6,339 bases of DNA from an uncultured Lachnospiraceae bacterium (GTDB lineage: Bacteria; Bacillota; Clostridia; Lachnospirales; Lachnospiraceae). The translations under genes were made by a program, and so were the position numbers. This document shows, piece by piece, positions 1-5,208 of this stretch (positions within the stretch are counted from its first letter, which is position 1; every line of letters begins with the position of its first letter). The stretch is from the NCBI GenBank assembly GCA_947565255.1, contig CANOFI010000143.1, positions 1 to 6,339 on the forward strand. The letters are read 5' to 3'. Under the pieces are notes generated by a model. The model was given only the letters and a program-made list of their open reading frames with translations, had not been told where the DNA came from and did no database searches.

Positions 1-72
1 GGAAAGACGTTTGGCGAACACCTGACGAAGATAAGAATGAAAAAGGCGAGAACGGGAATTTTCTTAACTTAA
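1..72 (+). pseudogene. Remnant of an AraC-type HTH domain (regulator C-terminus, truncated)
   Basis: Frame 1 from the first base is open to a TAA at 70-72 and reads GKTFGEHLTKIRMKKAR followed by GIFLT-like residues and the stop. The GKTF..(Y/H)L..IRM.KA pattern is typical of the middle of the AraC/XylS DNA-binding domain (end of the first HTH and the linker helix), as found at the C-terminus of YesN-type response regulators. In an intact protein about 45 more residues with the second HTH would follow; here the reading frame ends at once and what follows is AT-rich and non-coding. I therefore read it as a truncated or degenerate 3' end. What lies upstream of the window is unknown, so the rest of the gene may still be translated as a shortened protein. 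The match is from memory of the family pattern over only about 17 residues. Confidence 0.5.
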
Positions 73-240
73 TGTTTCATATATTGTTTTTAACTATAGT
101 TATTATATCTTTAGACTATATTAACACAATATTTCACCTATTACAACTAAAATATGATTAATTTGCTGTAAATAAAAAACAGCCGGATTTGTAAACCTGC
201 TGCCATACCTTGCTGAACGAGACTGTAACAATATTATACC

Positions 241-291
241 AGGCACAATATATAGTTGAATAACCACACGTGTTCACTATATATTGTGCCT
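241..291. repeat. Perfect 16-bp inverted repeat, possible terminator
   Basis: The left arm AGGCACAATATATAGT (241-256) is the exact reverse complement of the right arm (276-291), separated by 19 bases. The loop contains the palindrome ACACGTGT (266-273), and GAA (258-260) can pair with TTC (273-275) to lengthen the stem past a single bulge. On the + strand the hairpin is followed after three bases by TTTTT, so it could act as a factor-independent terminator for the remnant gene on its left. It lies between two converging reading frames, where a terminator is expected. No comparable T-run follows on the minus strand. The AT-rich stem and long loop also fit an intergenic repeat element or a protein-binding dyad; a genome-wide copy count would separate these. 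Confidence 0.65.
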
Positions 292-301
292 GCATTTTTC
301 A

Positions 302-322
302 CGCCAGTCCTTGCGGACTGCG
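302..322. other. Small stable hairpin with GCAA tetraloop (minus-strand RNA)
   Basis: In minus-strand RNA, CGCAGTCC pairs with GGACTGGCG around a GCAA loop: six contiguous pairs, one bulged G, then two more pairs. It lies about 40 bases beyond the stop codon of the coiled-coil gene. It is followed by an A-run rather than a U-run, so it is not a standard intrinsic terminator. It may instead protect the 3' end of that mRNA. Its role is inferred only from position and pairing. Confidence 0.3.
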
Positions 323-362
323 GGCATACCGATATGGACAGCCCCACTTTTATAAACTGCTT

Positions 363-1235
363 CTACACCACCACATCCACGCTGACCTCGGCCGCCGCCA
401 TATCAGAAACCGTACCCACTGCCTCCGGAACCACCTCCAAATCTACGACCGTACCCACCGCTCCTGAGGAATTGTCCACATACTCTGCCGATGAGCCGCC
501 GGATGACTCTTCCTGCATCGACTCTCTCTCCAGCTGCTTTCTGATCTGCTCCTCGCTTAAAGGCATCTGCGTATTCAGAAGAAGGACTGCCGCATCCTCA
601 TGTTCACTGATATTCCTCCCGCTCTGATACTTCATATTTGCTTCTGTAATTTTTCCAAGCTCCTTCGACCGGTTCATGCGTGACCTCTGCGCCAGTTCCT
701 GCTGCTTCCTCTTCTCCCTTTGAATTTCCGCCATCTGCTCATTATACAGACGTCTCGCCTTATTGGCATTTTTCTGCTGCACCTGCTTTTTTCTTTCGTT
801 TTTGTTTTTCTGCTGTTTTGCACTGCCATCCCGGCTCTGCTTCTTGCTTTCCCGCTCTTCTTCCTTCAGATTGCGCACCTTTAACTCCGCACACTGAATC
901 ATGCGCCTGGCATGGTTCAGCGCATTGGCCACTTCCCTTTTGTTATACTGGCCGGTCGCCGTCGTTTTCTTTAAGCTGGCATATTTGCTTTTTGCTGTGC
1001 TCAGCACTGCCAATGCACTCTGAGAACGGTTTGCACGCAAAAGCATATTGCCGATCTCTCTATGATTGTATTTCAGCTTTTTTTTGAACAGCCTTTTTTT
1101 GCTGTCAATCTGTGCCCTTTTCTTTCTCTCTGCCTCTCTTTTTTTCTTCGCTTCCTCCAGTCTCTTCTCCACAGACGCCGCAATCTCTTCCTTCGTCATG
1201 CCTGTATTTTCTGTGACCTTTCTGATTTCATTCAT
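363..1235 (-). CDS. Hypothetical basic coiled-coil protein with internal repeat
   Basis: A 290-aa protein of unknown function. The first 50 residues are a short helix followed by a Lys/Arg/Glu-rich helix (about 22-55). Two similar segments follow, YNHREIGNMLLRANRSQSA (about 57-75) and YNKREVANALNHARRMIQCA (about 97-116), which look like a helical repeat. A very charged Lys/Gln/Arg helix runs from about 120 to 195. The tail from about 245 is Ser, Glu and Val-rich and carries AVGTV twice before ending in VVV. There is no signal peptide or clear membrane segment, so it is likely cytoplasmic and may bind nucleic acid or form filaments; this is inference from composition. The ATG at 1235 is chosen because AGGGAG (1244-1249) sits eight bases before it; an in-frame GTG at 1244 would fall on that site. 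I recall similar unnamed proteins in Lachnospiraceae, without a known role. The gene lies 143 bp downstream of the DUF5713-like gene on the same strand. Confidence 0.85.
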   Translation of the reverse strand: MNEIRKVTENTGMTKEEIAASVEKRLEEAKKKREAERKKRAQIDSKKRLFKKKLKYNHREIGNMLLRANRSQSALAVLSTAKSKYASLKKTTATGQYNKREVANALNHARRMIQCAELKVRNLKEEERESKKQSRDGSAKQQKNKNERKKQVQQKNANKARRLYNEQMAEIQREKRKQQELAQRSRMNRSKELGKITEANMKYQSGRNISEHEDAAVLLLNTQMPLSEEQIRKQLERESMQEESSGGSSAEYVDNSSGAVGTVVDLEVVPEAVGTVSDMAAAEVSVDVVV

Positions 1236-1378
1236 ACTCACCACTCCCTATTTTATATCATAGAAACCTGTCATTCTATACTTCGGCATTTTTCACCAAT
1301 TTATTTATAGCGCGCCATTTCTTCCCTGTCATCTTAAATCATAAAACACATCTTCTGCCGTTTCTTCCTCCTTTTGCT

Positions 1379-1705
1379 CTACCAGTCTCTTTCACGGATC
1401 GCATCTTCTACGTCCATGTCAATGCCAAACCACTTTAAAATATAATCCACTGTAACGCCGATGCTGTCGCGCGCGACCGTTTCAATCTCACTGTCATTTT
1501 CCTCAAATTCATCCTGCAGCGCATTAATCGCAAGTGTCATTTCATCGAACTTCACCTGCAAACTATGCAGATCTGTCTCTCCCTGTTCCAGCGCGGAAAT
1601 CACCGGAACAATCAGATTCTCAACCTTATCCACCAAAAACCCCGGAAAGTAGCTGTCGCTCCGCATGTCTTCCAATAAAACATATGTTTTATCAAACTCT
1701 TTCAT
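1379..1705 (-). CDS. Small acidic protein resembling the DUF5713 family
   Basis: A 108-aa soluble acidic protein of unknown function. Features that match my memory of DUF5713 are LLEDMRSDSYFPGFLVDKV near the N-terminus, LQDEFEENDSEIETVARDSI in the centre and the terminal R(E)RDW; the length also fits. These proteins are uncharacterised, so no role is proposed. The ATG at 1705 is preferred: GGGTGA at 1711-1716 sits five to six bases before it, and the family motif begins shortly after. An in-frame ATG at 1765 (20 residues longer, MNEPNF...) also lies inside the predicted transcript and has a weaker, more distant AGGAA, so a longer form cannot be excluded. A promoter is visible at 1821-1849, so the gene is transcribed separately from the ABC operon upstream and may read on into the coiled-coil gene downstream. 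Confidence 0.85.
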   Translation of the reverse strand: MKEFDKTYVLLEDMRSDSYFPGFLVDKVENLIVPVISALEQGETDLHSLQVKFDEMTLAINALQDEFEENDSEIETVARDSIGVTVDYILKWFGIDMDVEDAIRERDW

Positions 1706-1820
1706 ATAAATCACCCTTTCGTTTTGCTTTGATTTAAATTGCAATGAAAAATTTGGTTCGTTCATAATTTTTCATTCCTTCCAAGATAAAACCAGCGTTC
1801 TGGCTATGTTGCTTTTATTT

Positions 1821-1849
1821 AGTATAAAACATAGAAAGAGAGACTGCAA
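1821..1849 (-). promoter_or_regulatory. SigmaA-type promoter for the DUF5713-like gene
   Basis: Reading the minus strand, TTGCAG (1844-1849) and TATACT (1821-1826) are separated by exactly 17 bases (1827-1843), a good match to TTGACA-17-TATAAT. Transcription would start near 1814, giving a leader of about 110 bases to the ATG at 1705 or about 50 to the alternative ATG at 1765. The leader contains a small CCAG-AACG-CTGG hairpin followed by TTTT, too short to be called an attenuator. Confidence 0.65.
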
Positions 1850-1934
1850 GAGTTACAGACACACTATTTCACCGAAATAAAAATATAACAACCCCCTCTC
1901 CCTTTATTGTGTTTCATCATCCGTATGCCCGCTC

Positions 1935-2705
1935 TCAAAGCTGCTTCCTGTTCATAACGGGAATACTGGCAGCAATACAGCCTGCAAGGAAAACAACCGC
2001 AACAATAACCGCCTTTCTATATGCGCCTATTCCCACCGCCTCGTTTAAAAGGGAAGCCGTATCCATCAGCATTGCAGGTGAATACACCTTTGATTTTGGC
2101 ATGATACAGAGCAAATATGCCAGAAGAACCGTTCCCCCTGTACATAGGGAAACTCCCGTATTGCCCTGCACAAGAGACGAAAACAGAACCATCAGGCCGA
2201 TCACCCAGACACCGAACAACCACCAGACCGTAACCGCAGAAAACAAGCTGCATACAATGCTGTTATCCCAAAAATACGCATTGTAGCCATACGTGATACC
2301 AAAGCAAAGACCATAACCGAACGTCCACATCAGTAATAAAACCGCTGCTTTTGCAAGGACAACCTTGTACCTTGATAAGCCCTTTGACAATACAAGCAGC
2401 AATGTTCCCGATTTGTATTCCTTTGTAAATATATCGCTGAACATCAGGACAAACGCGATAAGGACAATGGGAAGATTTTTGAAAAACTGTGTCCAGGAGG
2501 TCATTGCATCTACCTGGATATTTGTAAAAATAAATCCGCTGTCCTCCATTGTCTCGGCAAACATCTCCATCATCCACGGGGTCAGTTTTGCAATCGCGGA
2601 ACTCATCATACCAGACAGCACAAATACTAACACAGCGATGAAAAGTCTGCCTGTCCGGGCAATATCCAGAAATTCCTTTTTTAAAAAAGCAGCAAAAGAC
2701 TTCAT
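1935..2705 (-). CDS. ABC-2 type transporter permease (YxlG-like)
   Basis: A 256-aa integral membrane protein, the membrane half of an ABC exporter. Hydrophobic segments are visible at about 20-40, 76-92, 115-139, 152-178, 185-202 and 230-250, giving the usual six helices. A large extracytoplasmic loop (about 41-75) follows the first helix. The cytoplasmic stretch FTKEYKSGTLLLVLSKGLSR (about 93-112) has the E(Y/F)..GT..L.LS...SR pattern typical of ABC-2 permeases of the YxlG/NosY type, where it contacts the ATPase. The start overlaps the ATPase stop codon as ATGA, with a near-perfect GGAGGTGAT just upstream, so the two are translationally coupled and almost certainly form one transporter, probably as a dimer of each subunit. 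The substrate is unknown. It is the last gene of the operon, and no strong terminator is visible after it. Confidence 0.92.
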   Translation of the reverse strand: MKSFAAFLKKEFLDIARTGRLFIAVLVFVLSGMMSSAIAKLTPWMMEMFAETMEDSGFIFTNIQVDAMTSWTQFFKNLPIVLIAFVLMFSDIFTKEYKSGTLLLVLSKGLSRYKVVLAKAAVLLLMWTFGYGLCFGITYGYNAYFWDNSIVCSLFSAVTVWWLFGVWVIGLMVLFSSLVQGNTGVSLCTGGTVLLAYLLCIMPKSKVYSPAMLMDTASLLNEAVGIGAYRKAVIVAVVFLAGCIAASIPVMNRKQL

Positions 2706-3598
2706 TTTATCACCTCCAGAAACAGCGATTCAAGAGTTGGTTCCATCCGCTCCATTTTTTGTACGGAAATCTTATTTTCTGCAATATACTGCATGACGGA
2801 AAAAAAACGCATTTCGCCTCCCTGCAAAACAAGTCTGTTTTGTTCTATACGACGCAAGTCGTTAAATGCCTTTACAAGCATTTCTGCATCCTCCTTTTTT
2901 TCTGTTTCAACAACAAATTCATCTTTCGAACGTTTGTTCCGTATTTCTGCAACCGCTCCCTGTAAAGCTATTTTCCCGTCATTTAAAAAGGCCGCCTCCG
3001 TACAGATGCGCTCGACATCTGAGAGAATATGTGTGGAAAACAGCACGGTTGTCTGCTCTCTTACCGCCAGTAGTATATCCAGAATTTCCTTCCGCCCCGC
3101 GGGGTCAAGTGCTGACGTCGGCTCGTCACAAACCAGAAGCCCCGGACGGTTCAAAAGCGCCTGCGCAATCCCAAGGCGCTGTTTCATTCCCCTTGAAAAT
3201 CCTTTGATGCGGTGACATTCCCCGCCGAGACCAACCAGCTCCAGCAGCTCTCTGCTCCTCATCTCCGAGTCAGACCTGCTCATCCCGCTGACCGCCCCGC
3301 AAAAGGTCAGGTATTCCACCGGCGTCATATAGGGATAAAATTCCGGTACATCAGGCAGGTATCCGATATGCCTGTTCGTACCGGTCTGCCCAAAACGCAC
3401 TCTTTCACCCATCACATAAATTTCACCGTTATCTGGTTTCAGAAGTCCAAGCACTGCCTTCATCGTTGTTGTTTTCCCCGCGCCGTTTTTTCCAATGAAA
3501 CCGAAAATACTGTGTTCAGGTACAGATAAATCAAGTCCGCAGAGCACTTTCCTGCTTCCAAAACTCTTTTTCAGATTTTTTATTCTGAGCGCATCCAT
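2702..3598 (-). CDS. ABC transporter ATP-binding protein (YxlF-like)
   Basis: A 298-aa cytoplasmic ATPase that powers the adjacent permease. Walker A is GKNGAGKTT (36-44), the signature is FSRGMKQR (134-141; the SRGM form is common in this subfamily), Walker B is LLVCDEP (154-160) with catalytic E159, the D-loop is SALD (162-165) and the switch histidine is H190 (FSTH). At the Q-loop the sequence is IGYLPDVPEFYP (78-89), so the usual Gln or Glu after LP is Asp83. After about residue 220 there is a C-terminal accessory domain of about 75 residues, as in drug and lantibiotic exporter ATPases. The ATG at 3598 is chosen because AGGAGG (3605-3610) lies six bases upstream; a start at 3619 would have no such site. 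The start follows the PLDc_N stop by one base (TGATATG), indicating coupling. The permease start overlaps the 3' end. Confidence 0.95.
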   Translation of the reverse strand: MDALRIKNLKKSFGSRKVLCGLDLSVPEHSIFGFIGKNGAGKTTTMKAVLGLLKPDNGEIYVMGERVRFGQTGTNRHIGYLPDVPEFYPYMTPVEYLTFCGAVSGMSRSDSEMRSRELLELVGLGGECHRIKGFSRGMKQRLGIAQALLNRPGLLVCDEPTSALDPAGRKEILDILLAVREQTTVLFSTHILSDVERICTEAAFLNDGKIALQGAVAEIRNKRSKDEFVVETEKKEDAEMLVKAFNDLRRIEQNRLVLQGGEMRFFSVMQYIAENKISVQKMERMEPTLESLFLEVIK

Positions 3599-3599
3599 A

Positions 3600-3803
3600 T
3601 CATACCTCCTCCCTTCCAAACAGAATGTACAAAACGGGTCCGATCAGATTCATGCCGACGATTACAACCACCAGCCATAGCATGCGGGTGCCTCTTTTAT
3701 AATTGTTGTGAGTCAGAATATGATAAATGGTATAACCCAGCAGAACAAACTCGAGCACTACCAGCGGAAGCAAAAACGGAAGCATTTCCATTATCTCAGC
3801 CAT
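3600..3803 (-). CDS. Small PLDc_N-domain membrane protein (YxlE-like)
   Basis: A 67-aa protein with two hydrophobic helices (about 8-30 and 41-62) joined by a short basic loop (HNNYKRGTR). Motifs such as the first-helix LEF.L..Y.IYHIL and the second-helix W...V..VN(L)IGP.LYILFGR(E) are the hallmark of the phospholipase D-nuclease N-terminal (PLDc_N) family, which despite its name is usually a stand-alone membrane anchor with no catalytic residues. In B. subtilis, YxlE of this family lies directly before the ABC genes yxlF and yxlG and acts with others as a negative regulator of sigmaY. The same PLDc_N-ATPase-permease order is seen here. The ATG at 3803 has AAAGGAGG nine bases upstream and overlaps the MerR gene end by eight bases. 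I infer it modulates the transporter or the membrane-bound regulator; which one is unknown. Confidence 0.88.
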   Translation of the reverse strand: MAEIMEMLPFLLPLVVLEFVLLGYTIYHILTHNNYKRGTRMLWLVVVIVGMNLIGPVLYILFGREEV

Positions 3804-4530
3804 TTTTCTTTTCCTCCTTTCCATAGGTTTCCACACAAAATCCTTTGCGTCCGCACGAGGTACAAGTGAGTTTTCTGAGTGCAGGGGTATGCTTTGCCAG
3901 CAAAACCTCCTTATATGCAGGCTTAAATACCTCATGACACTGCGGACAGATATACGCAACTCTTTTGAAATAAAAATTTGTTATCCAGATTATATACGGG
4001 ACAGCAATCAAAACATAAACGGCAAAAAACTGCCACATTCCTGCGGCAATCCACAAAATGACAGCCATCCACTGAAAAATTTCCAAAGGGATACCGGTTG
4101 CCAGCAAAATCGTGTGAAGCTGCCTCATTTTTTTCTTATTTTCCATGACATACGCTATGTCGCCGATGGATTCAATTGAAAAATGTTCCACGCTCTTCAG
4201 CTCCCGCCTTATTCCGCTGAGCCTGTCCAGTTTTTCCTGCCGCTCGCTTACTTCCTTTTGCAGAAGCTGCTCCTGCTGCTCAAGCAAAACAGAAATAACA
4301 CCGGAGGGATTTTCTTCAGACAACAATTCTCCTATACTATTGATTGAAAGACCTACATCGCGAAGAAAGCAGATGATTTTCATTCGTCTGAGGTCCTCCT
4401 CCGAGTATAACCGTCTGCCGCCCTCGGTCAGTTCACTGGGCGCCATTATCCCGCGGGAATCATAATATTGTACGGTTCTGACAGAAACGCCGCAGAGCTT
4501 TGCCATTTCTCCAGTGGTGTATTTTGACAT
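3796..4530 (-). CDS. MerR-family regulator with membrane segment and C-terminal zinc ribbon
   Basis: A 244-aa regulator. Residues 1-70 form a MerR winged HTH: YTTGEMAKLCGVSVRTVQYY, then the wing with LTEGGRRLYSEEDL and RDVGLSINSIGELL. A coiled-coil dimerisation helix covers about 83-115. Instead of a short ligand or metal-binding loop, the C-terminal half has two hydrophobic segments (about 150-165 and 168-187) and then a zinc-ribbon pattern CPQC (195-198) ... CTSC (223-226), before a Lys-rich end. This suggests a DNA-binding protein anchored in the membrane, with a cytoplasmic zinc ribbon. It is the first gene of the operon and is preceded by its own MerR-like promoter and operator, so autoregulation is likely. 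The start at 4530 has GGAGAGG nearby upstream. What it senses is not visible; the membrane anchoring suggests a lipid-soluble or envelope signal. The HTH assignment is firm; the sensory role is inference. Confidence 0.93.
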   Translation of the reverse strand: MSKYTTGEMAKLCGVSVRTVQYYDSRGIMAPSELTEGGRRLYSEEDLRRMKIICFLRDVGLSINSIGELLSEENPSGVISVLLEQQEQLLQKEVSERQEKLDRLSGIRRELKSVEHFSIESIGDIAYVMENKKKMRQLHTILLATGIPLEIFQWMAVILWIAAGMWQFFAVYVLIAVPYIIWITNFYFKRVAYICPQCHEVFKPAYKEVLLAKHTPALRKLTCTSCGRKGFCVETYGKEEKKNG

Positions 4531-4553
4531 AGCTTTCCTCTCCTTTCACCATC

Positions 4554-4584
4554 ATTTTACTTCATTACGCAGCGTTATGAGCAA
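4554..4584 (-). promoter_or_regulatory. MerR-type promoter of the regulator-ABC operon (19-bp spacer)
   Basis: On the minus strand, TTGCTC (4579-4584) and TAAAAT (4554-4559) are separated by 19 bases. This is the over-long spacing characteristic of promoters that MerR proteins activate by DNA distortion, rather than the usual 17. Transcription would start near 4547, leaving a leader of about 17 bases that carries the ribosome binding site for the ATG at 4530. The dyad of the presumed operator fills the spacer. Confidence 0.65.
4562..4580. promoter_or_regulatory. Presumed MerR operator dyad
   Basis: TCATTACGC-A-GCGTTATGA is an inverted repeat with nine-base arms, eight of nine positions matching, centred on 4571. 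It sits almost entirely between the -35 and -10 elements of the operon promoter, exactly where MerR dimers bind. A related sequence, CATGACGCAG (4587-4596), repeats CATTACGCAG (4563-4572) with one mismatch 24 bp away and could be an additional half-site. Binding by the adjacent MerR protein is inferred from position and spacing. Confidence 0.65.
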
Positions 4585-4675
4585 TACATGACGCAGAGTG
4601 ATTTTCAAATATTTCCGAGTTTTTTCACAGTATATTATTCCCGTCTGAATAAATTGTATCAATAGAAGCCCTAAG

Positions 4676-4798
4676 CTATCGCCACGTAAACGGCCTCCAG
4701 AAAAAAATGACGAAGCTTGCATATCCTGCAGCCCCGCCAATTATGTACAAATAAGTTCTTCCTATACAATTTTTGCATAAATATCTATTATACTGCAT
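4676..4798 (-). CDS. Possible 40-aa single-membrane-segment small protein
   Basis: The minus strand encodes MQYNRYLCKNCIGRTYLYII... ending in RPFTWR. The centre (about 14-34) is hydrophobic enough for one membrane helix, flanked by basic residues on both sides, and there is a CKNC pair at 8-11. A strong GGAGGAG (4807-4813) sits eight bases before the ATG. The frame overlaps the last 37 bases of the 58-aa ORF upstream in another frame, so translation could be coupled. I do not recognise the sequence. It is either a genuine small membrane protein or the displaced end of a frameshifted older gene. Low confidence because the ORF is short and no homologue could be checked. Confidence 0.35.
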   Translation of the reverse strand: MQYNRYLCKNCIGRTYLYIIGGAAGYASFVIFFWRPFTWR

Positions 4799-4938
4799 TC
4801 CCGAAACTCCTCCATACAGATTTTCACAATACGAGCCCGTATCAGTTTTTGGGCCGGCAAACGCTTAAAAATTTCAACATACGCCCTGTCTATACCTGCT
4901 GCCGAAATTCTTTTTGCCAAAATATTTTCTATTTCCAT
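4762..4938 (-). CDS. Small hypothetical protein, 58 aa
   Basis: A helical, mildly basic 58-aa protein of unknown function, beginning MEIENILAKRISAAGIDRAY and ending IIDIYAKIV. No domain is recognised and there is no membrane segment. Support comes from context: a well-formed promoter with a predicted start of transcription near 4955, and GGGGG at 4947-4951 eight bases before the ATG at 4938. An in-frame ATG at 4953 lies almost at the predicted transcription start and overlaps that site, so it is not chosen. The gene lies upstream of the MerR operon on the same strand and divergent from the response regulator. The downstream region carries a possible second small ORF in another frame. Confidence 0.5.
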   Translation of the reverse strand: MEIENILAKRISAAGIDRAYVEIFKRLPAQKLIRARIVKICMEEFRECSIIDIYAKIV

Positions 4939-4961
4939 TTTTCTATCCCCCATATGCCAAC

Positions 4962-4990
4962 ATTATACCCACATTACATTTAAAAAGCAA
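4962..4990 (-). promoter_or_regulatory. SigmaA-type promoter for the 58-aa ORF
   Basis: Reading the minus strand, TTGCTT (4985-4990) and a consensus TATAAT (4962-4967) are separated by 17 bases. The expected transcription start near 4955 leaves a short leader containing the GGGGG ribosome binding site of the small ORF. This is the closest match to a consensus promoter in the window. Confidence 0.65.
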
Positions 4991-5089
4991 TCATTCTTGT
5001 AAAAACAGCATTATCTTTTACAGTTACAGAAATGTTTCTTTACAAAGCCTGAATTTTCCAGTATACCTCCTTTCATTGCCTAAAAAATA

Positions 5090-5101
5090 TTGATTAATCA
5101 A
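5090..5101. promoter_or_regulatory. 12-bp perfect palindrome in the divergent intergenic region
   Basis: TTGATTAATCAA reads the same on both strands. It lies in the AT-rich gap between the minus-strand promoter at 4962-4990 and the response regulator start at 5271, about 55 bp before a candidate -35 element. It could be a binding site for a dimeric regulator, but AT-rich palindromes of this size can arise by chance. The rest of the gap holds poly-T tracts and no other gene that I can support. Confidence 0.25.
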
Positions 5102-5154
5102 ACAGAAAATGGTAAAATATTTCCTAAAATATGTTTTTTTATTTATAACCTTTT

Positions 5155-5182
5155 TTGACATTGTCTTTATCCTGTTATTAAT
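5155..5182 (+). promoter_or_regulatory. Candidate promoter for the response regulator (upstream)
   Basis: A consensus TTGACA (5155-5160) is followed after 16 bases by ATTAAT (5177-5182, four of six matches to TATAAT). T-tracts just upstream could give curvature or an UP-like effect. The leader to the ATG at 5271 would be about 80 bases. The -10 is weak, so this is only a candidate. Confidence 0.35.
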
Positions 5183-5208
5183 GTTTACTTTTGTAAATAT
5201 TTGATACT

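Larger units (their letters stand above)
73..362. other. AT-rich intergenic stretch between converging genes
   Basis: No convincing gene is seen between the end of the AraC-type remnant and the stop codon of the minus-strand coiled-coil gene. The first 150 bases are strongly AT-rich and include a perfect 12-bp palindrome TAACTATAGTTA at 91-102. The only substantial structures are the inverted repeat at 241-291 and the small hairpin at 302-322. A + strand ORF that could be drawn from 256 to 627 lies mostly antisense to the coiled-coil gene and has no ribosome binding site that I can see, so it is not called. Confidence 0.6.

Noticed and set aside
256..627. + strand ORF of 123 aa and the neighbouring + strand ORFs up to 1310
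   Set aside because: They lie antisense to the coiled-coil gene, are Ser/Thr/Cys-rich as expected of shadow frames, and lack good ribosome binding sites.
1880..1934. Possible terminator after the ABC operon (ACAA...TTGT followed by a T-rich stretch on the minus strand)
   Set aside because: The stem is only about four pairs with a long purine loop; not strong enough to call.
1909..2286. + strand ORF over the permease gene
   Set aside because: Antisense to a clearly recognisable ABC-2 permease with a coupled start; no ribosome binding site or recognisable motif.
4701..4732. Hairpin GCTGCA...TGCAAGC followed by seven T on the minus strand as a terminator after the small ORF
   Set aside because: Short stem with a bulge, and the T-run begins about seven bases away, too far for a canonical intrinsic terminator; it also lies inside the possible 40-aa ORF.
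4552..4740. Minus-strand ORF of 62 aa just upstream of the MerR gene
   Set aside because: It starts with TTG, lacks a ribosome binding site and runs through the MerR promoter and operator, so it is unlikely to be coding.
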